Assembly (NCBI GenBank): GCA_902478715.1
Contig: CABSMC010000016.1
Span: forward strand, 1 to 38,990
Length of the DNA: 38,990 bases
From: an uncultured Adlercreutzia sp.
GTDB lineage: Bacteria > Actinomycetota > Coriobacteriia > Coriobacteriales > Eggerthellaceae
Direction: 5' to 3'
In this document: in pieces, positions 11,494 to 17,874 of the stretch
Layout: each line of letters begins with the position of its first letter
How positions within the stretch are numbered: position 1 is the stretch's first letter
Translations under genes and position numbers: made by a program
Notes under the pieces: generated by a model
Told to the model about the DNA's origin: nothing
What the model saw: the letters and a program-made list of their open reading frames with translations, nothing else
Database searches by the model: none

Positions 11494-12480
11494 CTAGGCC
11501 GCCGCATCCGCATGGGCACGGAAGAAGTCGGTGAAGGCCTCGAGCTGGTTGGTGAGCGTGATGGGGTCGCGGTGCATGAAGGCCACCTGCTCGTAGGGCA
11601 TGAGGCGACCGGCCTTGACGGCGGGCAGGTTCTTCCACAGCTGCGAGTCGTCCACATAGGCCGAGTCCGCGCCGTCCAGCACGCCGTAGCAGATGAAGTC
11701 GCCGGCGTAGTCGGGCAGCGCCTCCACGGAGATTACCTTGTAGGCCTCGTCGCCCTCTACCATGGGGCCCTGGATGGCCTCGGGCGCCTTCAGCCCCCAC
11801 ATATCGTAAAGAATGGAGCCACCACGGGCGAAGTGGCTGCCCATGGTGTAGATCTCCTGGGGCCACACCTCCAGGATGGACACAGTGCGGTCGCCCACGA
11901 TGCCCACGATCTCGTCCTTCACCGTGGCCACCTTGTCGTTGAACTCGGCGATGTACGCCTCGGCGGCATCCTTTTTGCCCACCAAATCGGCGATGTAGCG
12001 GAACAGATCCTCGTCGGAGCGCGTGCCATCGGCGATATAGACCGTCGGCGCGATCTTGGCGTACTTGTCGTAGTCGGCCTCGGTGATGGTGACGATGAGA
12101 TCCGGCTGCTTCTCGGCGATCATCTCGAGCGAGGTCTCGGCCGAGGTGGTGTTCAGCGCCTCAATGCCGTCGCACAGCCCGGCGAGGAAGGGGTTGTTCA
12201 AGGCATAGGGGCTCGCGATGACCGGTTTCACGTCCACGGCCAGAAACTCGCCGAGGTAGTAGTCGCTCACAATGGTCTGGGGATTGGCCGGAATCTCCAC
12301 CGACCCCTTGTCGGTGTCCACCGTGCGCGTAGCAGCGCTTGCGCCGGCATCGGTCGTCGCGACACCCTCCCCTTCCGCAGAGGAGCCGGCAGAGGTGGAG
12401 GAGGAGCAGCCGCCGAGCACGGGCGTCAAGGCGGCAGCGGCGAGGAAGGCAGCGAAGGTGCGGCGAGAAATCGGGGCCAT
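11494..12480 (-). CDS. Iron-siderophore-type substrate-binding lipoprotein
   Basis: Encodes 328 residues. The N-terminus MAPISRRTFAAFLAAAAL ends at a lipobox LGGC (Cys25); the SRRTF motif suggests Tat export followed by lipidation. A Ser/Ala-rich linker leads to a FepB/FhuD-like periplasmic binding fold (VEIPANPQTIVSDYY, then EMIAEKQPDLIV). I chose the ATG at 12480, with AAGGA 7 nt upstream; the TTG two codons earlier has no better support. First gene of the operon behind an iron-type promoter and operator. It would capture a ferric chelate outside the membrane; haem or another chelate cannot be excluded. Confidence 0.9.
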   Translation of the reverse strand: MAPISRRTFAAFLAAAALTPVLGGCSSSTSAGSSAEGEGVATTDAGASAATRTVDTDKGSVEIPANPQTIVSDYYLGEFLAVDVKPVIASPYALNNPFLAGLCDGIEALNTTSAETSLEMIAEKQPDLIVTITEADYDKYAKIAPTVYIADGTRSDEDLFRYIADLVGKKDAAEAYIAEFNDKVATVKDEIVGIVGDRTVSILEVWPQEIYTMGSHFARGGSILYDMWGLKAPEAIQGPMVEGDEAYKVISVEALPDYAGDFICYGVLDGADSAYVDDSQLWKNLPAVKAGRLMPYEQVAFMHRDPITLTNQLEAFTDFFRAHADAAA

Positions 12481-12511
12481 GGGCAAATCCTTTCTGAAAG
12501 CTGAGCATCCA

Positions 12512-12529
12512 AGTTAGCTTAAGCAAACT
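12512..12529. promoter_or_regulatory. DtxR-like palindromic operator upstream of the iron importer
   Basis: The plus strand reads AGTTAGCTTAAGCAAACT, an 18-bp palindrome with one mismatched pair, located between the -10 box and the start codon. It resembles the DtxR/IdeR iron-box style (TTAGGTTAG half-sites) without matching it exactly. A related copy, TTTACTTTTAAGCAAG, lies at 12554-12569 over the -35 region. Iron repression is inferred from position and gene function. Confidence 0.5.
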
Positions 12530-12540
12530 CAGAGCGCCGA

Positions 12541-12568
12541 ATGTTATCATTGGTTTACTTTTAAGCAA
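12541..12568 (-). promoter_or_regulatory. Promoter of the iron importer operon
   Basis: On the minus strand TTGCTT (12563-12568), a 16-nt spacer and TAACAT (12541-12546). The predicted transcript has a 5' leader of about 55 nt that contains the palindromic operator. Moderate match, called by eye. Confidence 0.55.
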
Positions 12569-12692
12569 GCACTTCTGAAAACATTCACAAATGGCGCTAA
12601 CTCATTCTAGGTGCGAAGCTCTTTCCTCCCCCAGCCTCTCCCCACACCTGTTGCCCAGCCGACGTTCTCCTGTAAAACGCCCTTTGAAGAGG

Positions 12693-12728
12693 TAAAACGA
12701 GAAGGGGCCGTCCGCGGACGGCCCCTTC
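12693..12728 (-). terminator. Strong terminator after pyrC
   Basis: A perfect 28-nt palindrome spans 12701-12728 (arms GAAGGGGCCGTCC and complement), followed on the minus strand by TCGTTTTAC. It ends the pyrR-pyrB-pyrC transcript and insulates it from the iron operon. Between it and the iron promoter (12569-12692) I see nothing else recognisable. Confidence 0.8.
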
Positions 12729-12756
12729 CAGGCGAAGCGTTATTTGGCGGCAGGCG

Positions 12757-14049
12757 CTACTCGACGATCTTACCGTCCTCCATGGTGGCGTAGCCGCCAA
12801 CGTAAACGTCGGTGGCGCGGCCGACAAGCTCGGCTCCGATGAAGCCAGAGTTGTTGGCCTTGGAGCAGAAGTCGCCTACTTCCACCGTCCAGGCAGCCTC
12901 GGGGTCGATGACCGTGAGATCGGCCACGCTGCCGGCCTCGATCTTCACCGGCTCCTGGCGCAGGATCTCGCGCGGGGCGACGGCCATGGCCTCAACCATG
13001 CGGCCGTAGTCGATGACGCCGGCGCGCACGAGGTGCGTGAGCACCAGAGAGAGCGAGGTCTCAAGCCCGGTCATGCCGAAGGGCGCCAGCTCGAACTCGC
13101 GATCCTTCTCCCAATCGGTGTGGGGCGCGTGATCGGTGACGATGGCGTCGATGGTGCCGTTCGCGAGGCCCTCGATGAGCGCGGCGGCATCCTCGGCGGT
13201 GCGCAGCGGCGGGTTCACCTTCAGCGCGGTCTGGTACTCGGCGGTGATGGCGTCCTCAGTGAGGAACATGTGGTGCGGCGTCACCTCGCAGGTCACCGGC
13301 AGCCCCTCGGCCTTCGCGGCGGCCACCAGATCGAGTCCGCGCTTGGTGGTGATGTGCTGGATGTGCAAGGGGCACCCGGTCAGACGGCAGAGCGCGATGT
13401 CGCGGGCGATCTCGAGCTCCTCGCCCTCGGCCGGCCAGCCCACCATGCCGAGGCGCGTGCTCGCCACGCCCTCGTTCACCTGGCCGTCGGCCACGAGCGA
13501 GTCGTCCTGGCAGTGAGCCATGACGACGGTGTCGAACTGGTTGGCGTAGTCCATGACGCGGCGCATCATGCCGGCGTCCTGGATGCCGTGGCCGTCGTCG
13601 GTGAACACGGGCGCGCCGTGGGCGTACATATCGCCCATGTCGGAGAGCACCTCGCCCTTCAAGTCCTTGGAGCAGGCGCCGGCCACCACGACGCGGCACT
13701 TCCCCACGGCCGCGGCGCGGGCCTTCACGTATTCCACGGCCACGGCGTCGTCGATCACCGGGCTCGTGTTCGGCATGGTGCACACCGCGGTGAAACCACC
13801 GTGGGCCGCCGCGCGGGAACCAGAGGCGATGTCCTCCTTCTGCTCCTGGCCCGGATCGCGGAAGTGCACGTGCATGTCCACGAGGCCGGGGGTGACGATC
13901 TTGCCGGCGAGGTCGCGCTCGACGCCCTTCTCCATGGCGAGGTCGTGTCCCACCTCCACGATCTTGCCGTCGCGGATGAGGATGTCGGCCACTTCGTCCA
14001 GGCCGATCTGGGGGTCGATCAGACGAGCGTTCTTAAGCATCAATGCCAT
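12757..14049 (-). CDS. pyrC: Dihydroorotase
   Basis: Encodes 430 residues of a type I (about 45 kDa) dihydroorotase, a zinc amidohydrolase that cyclises carbamoyl aspartate to dihydroorotate. Metal ligands His60 and His62 lie in DMHVHFRDPG; the later motifs MAHCQD, LHIQHIT and TDHAPHT supply the remaining histidines and the catalytic Asp. The ATG at 14049 has AGGAGG 8 nt upstream and overlaps pyrB by 17 nt. Last gene of the pyrR-pyrB-pyrC unit, followed by a strong terminator. Confidence 0.96.
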   Translation of the reverse strand: MALMLKNARLIDPQIGLDEVADILIRDGKIVEVGHDLAMEKGVERDLAGKIVTPGLVDMHVHFRDPGQEQKEDIASGSRAAAHGGFTAVCTMPNTSPVIDDAVAVEYVKARAAAVGKCRVVVAGACSKDLKGEVLSDMGDMYAHGAPVFTDDGHGIQDAGMMRRVMDYANQFDTVVMAHCQDDSLVADGQVNEGVASTRLGMVGWPAEGEELEIARDIALCRLTGCPLHIQHITTKRGLDLVAAAKAEGLPVTCEVTPHHMFLTEDAITAEYQTALKVNPPLRTAEDAAALIEGLANGTIDAIVTDHAPHTDWEKDREFELAPFGMTGLETSLSLVLTHLVRAGVIDYGRMVEAMAVAPREILRQEPVKIEAGSVADLTVIDPEAAWTVEVGDFCSKANNSGFIGAELVGRATDVYVGGYATMEDGKIVE

Positions 14050-14977
14050 CGTTGCTACCTCCTAGGAGCAGGTACAGGGCGGCCATGCGCACGAGGACGC
14101 CGGCGTAAACTTGGTCGAGGATGATGGAGCGCTTGGGGTGGTCGGCCATGAAGCTGTCCAGTTCCACGCCGCGGTTGATGGGACCCGGGTGGCACACGCA
14201 GGCATCGGGCTTCAGAAGCTTGTCGCGCTCCTCGGTGAGTCCGTAGAGCAGGTTGTACTCGCGCAGGTTCGGGTACGGCGCGCCCTCGAAGCGCTCGCGC
14301 TGGATGCGCAGCATGTACACCACGTCCAGCTCCGGCAGCGCCTCGTCGAGGTTGCTCGTCACGTGGTCGGCGCCGAGAATGTCGGGGCGCGCGGGCAGCA
14401 GCGTCGGCGGCGCGATGACCGTCACCTCGCAGCCCATGATCTTGAGCGCCGGGATAAGCGAGCCGCACACGCGGGAGTGGGAGATGTCGCCCACGACGCC
14501 CACGTGCAGGTTGTCGAAGGAGCCCTTCTCCTCCCAGATGGAGTACAGATCGAGCAGCGCCTGGGTGGGATGTTGGTGCTTGCCGTCGCCGGCGTCGATG
14601 ACCGACACGCCGGACACATCGGCGATCTTGCGGGGCACGCCGGCCCAGCGGTCGCGCACCACGATGCAGTCGATCTTGTAGGAGCACAGCGTCTTCACGG
14701 TGTCCACGAGGCTCTCGCCCTTCACCGTGGCCGTGGAGGAGCCGCCGAAGTTCAGCGAATCGGCACTCAGGCGCTTCTCGGCGATCTCGAAAGAGGAGCG
14801 GGTGCGGGTGGAGGGCTCGTTGAACATGTTCACCACGGTGAAGCCCTTCAGCGTCGGCACCTTCTTGATGCGGCGCTCGTTGACCTGTTTGAACGTCTTG
14901 GCCGTCTCCAGGATGGTCATGATGTCATCGGCGGAGTACTCCGTGATGTCGATGAGGTGCTTGTGATCGAAGGCCAT
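14033..14977 (-). CDS. pyrB: Aspartate carbamoyltransferase catalytic chain
   Basis: Encodes 314 residues; joins carbamoyl phosphate to aspartate, the committed step. The carbamoyl-phosphate loop STRTRSSFE is at 56-64, HQHPTQALLD carries the active-site His near 136, and the C-terminal HPGPINRGVE is present. One deviation: the usual Arg-His-Pro after the third strand reads RDRWAG here; the Arg is kept and the His is not. A GTG four codons upstream is rejected because its ribosome site would touch the codon; the ATG at 14977 is better spaced. No pyrI regulatory chain is nearby. Confidence 0.94.
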   Translation of the reverse strand: MAFDHKHLIDITEYSADDIMTILETAKTFKQVNERRIKKVPTLKGFTVVNMFNEPSTRTRSSFEIAEKRLSADSLNFGGSSTATVKGESLVDTVKTLCSYKIDCIVVRDRWAGVPRKIADVSGVSVIDAGDGKHQHPTQALLDLYSIWEEKGSFDNLHVGVVGDISHSRVCGSLIPALKIMGCEVTVIAPPTLLPARPDILGADHVTSNLDEALPELDVVYMLRIQRERFEGAPYPNLREYNLLYGLTEERDKLLKPDACVCHPGPINRGVELDSFMADHPKRSIILDQVYAGVLVRMAALYLLLGGSNDGIDA

Positions 14978-14981
14978 GGAC

Positions 14982-15578
14982 CTACTCACCTTCCTTTTTC
15001 GTCAGGGCCGCGGCGCCTGCGCGCTTGCCCGGCTCGATGTCCAGAATCTCCACGGCCGAGATGCCGTCGACTTCCTCCAAGAACAGGCGCACGTTCTCGC
15101 TGGAGGACGAGGGCACGTTCTTGCCCACGAAGTCGGCGCGGATGGGCAGCTCGCGGTGGCCGCGGTCGACGAGGACCGCCAGCTCCACGGCGGCGGGGCG
15201 ACCGATGTCCATGAGCGCGTCGAGCGCCGCGCGGATGGTGCGGCCCGTGTACAGCACATCGTCCACGAGCACGATGGTCATGCCGTCGATGCTAAACGGG
15301 ATGTCGGTGGAATGAACCTCGGGAGACATATGGGTCGCGAAGTCGTCGCGATAGAAGCTGATGTCCAGCTTGCCCAGGGGAACCTTGACCCCCTCGATCT
15401 CCTCGATCTTGTGAACGAGCATCTTCGCGAGAAGATCGCCTCGCGTGACGATGCCCACGAGCGCGATGTTGTCCGCGCCCTTGTTGGCCTCGAGGATCTG
15501 GTGCGCCATGCGCGTCACCGCTCGCTCGATGTCGTCTGCATCCATGCAGACCGACTTGACCATGCTCTCGTCGTTCAT
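14982..15578 (-). CDS. pyrR: PyrR pyrimidine attenuation regulator / uracil phosphoribosyltransferase-like
   Basis: Encodes 198 residues. PyrR binds leader RNA when charged with UMP and promotes termination; many members also convert uracil to UMP. The PRPP-binding motif TIVLVDDVLYTGRTIRAALD is at 101-120. The ATG at 15578 has AGGGAG 5 nt upstream; the in-frame start at 15632 has none. It heads the pyrR-pyrB-pyrC operon behind its own attenuator and probably also acts in trans on the carA leader at 8450-8534. The C-terminal acidic/Lys tail is a little longer than usual. Confidence 0.94.
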   Translation of the reverse strand: MNDESMVKSVCMDADDIERAVTRMAHQILEANKGADNIALVGIVTRGDLLAKMLVHKIEEIEGVKVPLGKLDISFYRDDFATHMSPEVHSTDIPFSIDGMTIVLVDDVLYTGRTIRAALDALMDIGRPAAVELAVLVDRGHRELPIRADFVGKNVPSSSSENVRLFLEEVDGISAVEILDIEPGKRAGAAALTKKEGE

Positions 15579-15668
15579 ACACACTCCCTTCGTAAGGTCA
15601 GTGCGTACAGACGAGTCCGCGAAGCCCCGCATCCGAGTTTTCCGCGAGCTTCGTGCCGCCTCGCGGGC

Positions 15669-15699
15669 AAAAGAAAAAGCCCGTCTGGCGACTAGGCTT
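15669..15699 (-). terminator. Intrinsic terminator in the pyrR leader (attenuator)
   Basis: On the minus strand AAGCCT pairs with GGGCTT and GTC with GAC, with loop GCCA and one bulged A, followed by a T-rich run (TTTTTC TTTT). It lies about 50 nt downstream of the PyrR-like box and about 90 nt before the pyrR start codon. Confidence 0.78.
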
Positions 15700-15750
15700 C
15701 CTGCGTCGTTGCGCTTGCTTCCCGCTTTCCGGGCGCTGCGCTGATTGGGG

Positions 15751-15774
15751 TTACCTTGTCGGCCTCTCTGTACC
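15751..15774 (-). promoter_or_regulatory. PyrR-binding leader element of pyrR-pyrB-pyrC
   Basis: The minus strand reads ACAGAGAGGCCGACAAGG, a close match to the Bacillus PyrR binding loop. It begins about 20 nt after the predicted -10 box and is followed by the leader terminator, giving a complete attenuator. The homologous box in the carA leader differs at only a few positions. Confidence 0.82.
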
Positions 15775-15793
15775 GCATTTAAAGGACGGTTGC

Positions 15794-15822
15794 ACCATAC
15801 ACCGCAGAAAGATGACTTGCAA
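15794..15822 (-). promoter_or_regulatory. Promoter of pyrR-pyrB-pyrC
   Basis: On the minus strand TTGCAA (15817-15822), a 17-nt spacer and TATGGT (15794-15799). The expected transcript start lies about 15 nt before the PyrR box, which fits an attenuator leader. Confidence 0.6.
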
Positions 15823-15892
15823 GCCTTGTATTGAATTTTTTCTAAAAAGGCGAAAATGGGATGGTCGGAGGTACGCCCAAGGAAGTCAGCGA

Positions 15893-15992
15893 GGCTCCGA
15901 CAGGTGCCTGCAATTCGCTTGAAGCGCGGCCGAGCGGCCTTGGGGCCGTGAGGGAAAGCGCTGGATGCGAAGGGCAGGTGGCTGTCGGAGCC
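15893..15992. repeat. 100-nt nested palindrome between rubrerythrin and the pyr promoter
   Basis: The outer arms GGCTCCGACAG (15893-15903) and CTGTCGGAGCC (15982-15992) are perfect complements. Inside lie further paired blocks: CCTGC/GCAGG (15907-15911, 15974-15978), TTCGC/GCGAA, AGCGC/GCGCT and a central CGGCC/GGCCG around TTGG. All are concentric. No coding potential is apparent. It could be a structured RNA or a palindromic repeat. The remainder of the 15823-16004 gap shows nothing I recognise. Confidence 0.6.
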
Positions 15993-16004
15993 GCAGCGTC
16001 GAGA

Positions 16005-16035
16005 ATTCCCGTTGTTGCGTCAGCAACGACGGAAT
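16005..16035 (-). terminator. Hairpin directly after the rubrerythrin stop
   Basis: On the minus strand ATTCCGT-GTTGC, loop TGAC, then GCAAC-ACGGGAAT, giving about 11 bp with a mismatch and a bulge. It starts at the base after the stop codon. No T-run follows, so its role as a terminator is uncertain; it may protect the 3' end of the mRNA. Confidence 0.4.
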
Positions 16036-16572
16036 CTAAAAGTTCTCGGCCTTGATCTCGAAGTAGCCTTGCGGGTGCTCGCAGACGGGGCACTTCTCGG
16101 GGGGCTCGGTGCCGATCTCGATGTGGCCGCAGACGGTGCACACCCACACCTTCACTTCCTTGCGGCGGAACACCTCGTCGTTCTCGATGCGCTCGATGAG
16201 CAGCTGATAGCGGTTCTCATGGCTCTTCTCGATGGCGGCCAGGCCCTCGAAGAAATCGGCCAGATCGGCGAAGCCCTCCTCGCGAGCGGTCTTGGCGTAG
16301 CCGGTGTAAATCTCGACTTCCTCATCCTCGCTGGCAGCAGCGGCCTTCAGGTTATCGAGCGTGCCCGGCACCTTTCCGCCGTGCATCTTCTTGTAGTGCA
16401 GCTTCGCGTGATGCAGCTCGTTGCCGGCGGTCTCATTGAAGATGTCGGAGATCTGCTTGTAACCGTCTTTGGCGGCCTGCTGGCCGTAGAACGTGTACTC
16501 GCAATAGGCCACGGCCTCCTGGGAGAGCGCGCTCTCCAAGTTCTTCCATGTCTGGGATTTCTCAAGTTCCAT
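16036..16572 (-). CDS. rbr: Rubrerythrin
   Basis: Encodes 178 residues of a diiron peroxidase that reduces hydrogen peroxide in anaerobes. The four-helix diiron domain shows EAVAYCEY (Glu19), NELHHAKLH (Glu52, His55), a central Glu-rich helix near 82-88 and IEKSHE (Glu115, His118). The C-terminal rubredoxin domain has Cys145, Cys148, Cys161 and Cys164. The start ATG at 16572 has AAAGGAG 8 nt upstream; the longer frame to 17253 only reads through the cytochrome gene. Single-gene unit: terminators lie on both sides. A CTATAG box (16628-16633) may be part of its promoter. Confidence 0.95.
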   Translation of the reverse strand: MELEKSQTWKNLESALSQEAVAYCEYTFYGQQAAKDGYKQISDIFNETAGNELHHAKLHYKKMHGGKVPGTLDNLKAAAASEDEEVEIYTGYAKTAREEGFADLADFFEGLAAIEKSHENRYQLLIERIENDEVFRRKEVKVWVCTVCGHIEIGTEPPEKCPVCEHPQGYFEIKAENF

Positions 16573-16712
16573 GGGTTCCAACTCCTTTCTGCGCGGTGCC
16601 GCTTGCGCTGGCGCCGTATCGTCTTGTCTATAGTGAGACTCGGCGCCTCGCGCTGCGACGGCTAACCTTAAGGAGTTGGGTAATCGTAACTTCGCTATTG
16701 CGCTCGCGACAT

Positions 16713-16743
16713 AAAAAGAAGGCCGCCCGATCGAGCGGCCTTC
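16713..16743 (-). terminator. Terminator of the multihaem cytochrome gene
   Basis: The minus-strand arms GAAGGCCGC and GCGGCCTTC form a 9-bp stem, followed by TTTTT. It lies 27 nt past the cytochrome stop and separates that gene from rubrerythrin. Confidence 0.85.
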
Positions 16744-16769
16744 CCGTGCGCACTGATTCGTGCTTTGGC

Positions 16770-17486
16770 TTAGGCGGCCTTGTTCAGGCTGTCCAGCTCC
16801 TTCTCCAGCGCGGTGTTGTCCGCAGCGGAGATCCAGCCCTCGGGGATGGGGGCGTCGTTGTGGCACTGCGAGCAGGCGTTCACGGAAGCGCGATGCGCCT
16901 TGTGGCAGTCGCTGCACTGGTTCTCGCCGTGCTGGGCCACGTGCGGGTTGCGCTCCAGATCGGAGGTGGCCTGGATCAGGTCGTCGCGAGTCATGTTGTG
17001 GCAGGACTCGTTCAGGCAGAACTGATCGGGCTCGATGCCGCGGGCGGCCACGAGATCCTCCAGGGACTTCTCGGGCACGACCTGCTGGCCGGTCTGGGTG
17101 TTCAGAACCTCGTAGCTGCCGGTGATCCAGCTCATGCCCTCGCCGATCTGCTCGGACAGGGTGGGAACATGGCAACCGAGGCAGGTGGTGCCGTTCTCGG
17201 CGCGATGCACAGCGGCCATCATGCCGGAGGCGTTGGCGACCTCGTTGCCCCACACGTCAGTGGCGGCCTGGCCGGGCTCGGCCTCATAGGTGGGCAGGTA
17301 GGCGTCCATCGGGGTGTGGCAGATGGCGTTGCAGAAGCTCGGCTGCTCGTGCCATACCCAGAAGCCGGCGCCGGCCACGACGAGCACAGCGACGACGACG
17401 CCCACGACGATGGGCCACTTCTTCTTTTTCTTCTGGGCGGCAGGCTCGGCAGTCTGCCCGTCCACCTTTTTCTCTTCTTCTGTCAT
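16770..17486 (-). CDS. Membrane-anchored multihaem cytochrome c (NapC/NrfH-like)
   Basis: Encodes 238 residues. After a Lys-rich cytoplasmic tail, one membrane helix (about 24-45, WPIVVGVVVAVLVVAGAGFW) anchors an exported domain with five haem-type sites: CNAICH (52-57, CX3CH), CLGCH (102-106), CLNESCH (157-163, CX4CH), CSDCH (191-195) and CSQCH (205-209). Three are standard CXXCH and two are stretched. The likely role is carrying electrons from menaquinol to an exported reductase, as known for NapC/NrfH. No reductase partner is adjacent, so the acceptor is unknown. Own promoter, hairpin leader and terminator. Confidence 0.88.
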   Translation of the reverse strand: MTEEEKKVDGQTAEPAAQKKKKKWPIVVGVVVAVLVVAGAGFWVWHEQPSFCNAICHTPMDAYLPTYEAEPGQAATDVWGNEVANASGMMAAVHRAENGTTCLGCHVPTLSEQIGEGMSWITGSYEVLNTQTGQQVVPEKSLEDLVAARGIEPDQFCLNESCHNMTRDDLIQATSDLERNPHVAQHGENQCSDCHKAHRASVNACSQCHNDAPIPEGWISAADNTALEKELDSLNKAA

Positions 17487-17513
17487 GCCTCTTCCTTCCA
17501 GTTGGGGATCCTC

Positions 17514-17534
17514 GAGATGCCCTTATGGCATCTC
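17514..17534 (-). other. Leader hairpin before the cytochrome start codon
   Basis: GAGATGCC pairs with GGCATCTC across a 5-nt loop, ending about 27 nt before the ATG. It lies in a leader of about 155 nt (17487-17643) that also contains further GC-rich inverted repeats near 17591-17632. Possible post-transcriptional control; no known riboswitch is recognised. Confidence 0.4.
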
Positions 17535-17649
17535 CTTCCTTCGAAGCGAGCGATCTGCCCTCCCCAGCTGACCTCTGAACCTCGAGGGGCAAGGGCGGCG
17601 CCATTCGAAGCGCGACGCCATCGCCCCTTGGGGTTTCGCTTCGCTGTGC

Positions 17650-17679
17650 ATGATACCTGAACTTGACTGCAATTGACAA
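17650..17679 (-). promoter_or_regulatory. Promoter of the multihaem cytochrome gene
   Basis: On the minus strand TTGTCA (17674-17679), an 18-nt spacer and TATCAT (17650-17655); both boxes match the consensus at 5 of 6 positions. This gives a leader of about 155 nt. Confidence 0.6.
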
Positions 17680-17723
17680 CGCCGATCACCGCGAAATTTT
17701 TGCCAATGGCGCCCTGAACAAGA

Positions 17724-17753
17724 GTAGAGGGACGACCTCGGCCGTCCCTCTAC
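17724..17753 (-). terminator. Hairpin terminator, CTACGGA family copy 1
   Basis: GTAGAGGGACG pairs with CGTCCCTCTAC (11 bp, 8-nt loop). On the minus strand it is followed by T-rich TCTTGTTC. It ends the transcript of the upstream CoA ligase. On the plus strand it is followed by the GGATTTG that completes the CTACGGATT tag shared with the next hairpin. Confidence 0.6.
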
Positions 17754-17812
17754 GGATTTGAACCATGCTAGCGCGAGTGCCCCCTCCCTGCAGTGGTCGC
17801 GGAAGGAAGCGA

Positions 17813-17832
17813 GGGGCGACCGAGGTCGCCCC
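17813..17832. repeat. Hairpin, CTACGGA family copy 2
   Basis: GGGGCGACC and GGTCGCCCC are perfect complements with almost no loop, followed on the plus strand by CCTACGGATT. It lies 43 nt past the CoA-ligase stop and has no T-run. Its form matches small intergenic palindromes of the GTAGGGGCGACC type common in gut bacteria. Confidence 0.55.
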
Positions 17833-17874
17833 CTACGGATTCTCTCCGAGAGGCGTCACTCGCTTGAATCTCTT

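Noticed and set aside
8628..12569. Recent horizontal transfer of the iron importer cassette
   Set aside because: GC content and codon use look like the neighbours and there are no mobility genes or flanking repeats; insertion into the pyr locus is recorded as an inference, not as recent transfer.
15893..15992. Possible 4.5S/SRP RNA or selenocysteine tRNA in the nested palindrome
   Set aside because: The conserved SRP tip (GGAA loop with its internal loops) and tRNA arms are absent; kept only as an unassigned palindrome.
17741..17764. Sequence GGTTCAAATCC on the minus strand, resembling a tRNA T-loop
   Set aside because: No acceptor, D or anticodon arms can be built, and the T stem does not pair; it is the flank of a terminator hairpin.
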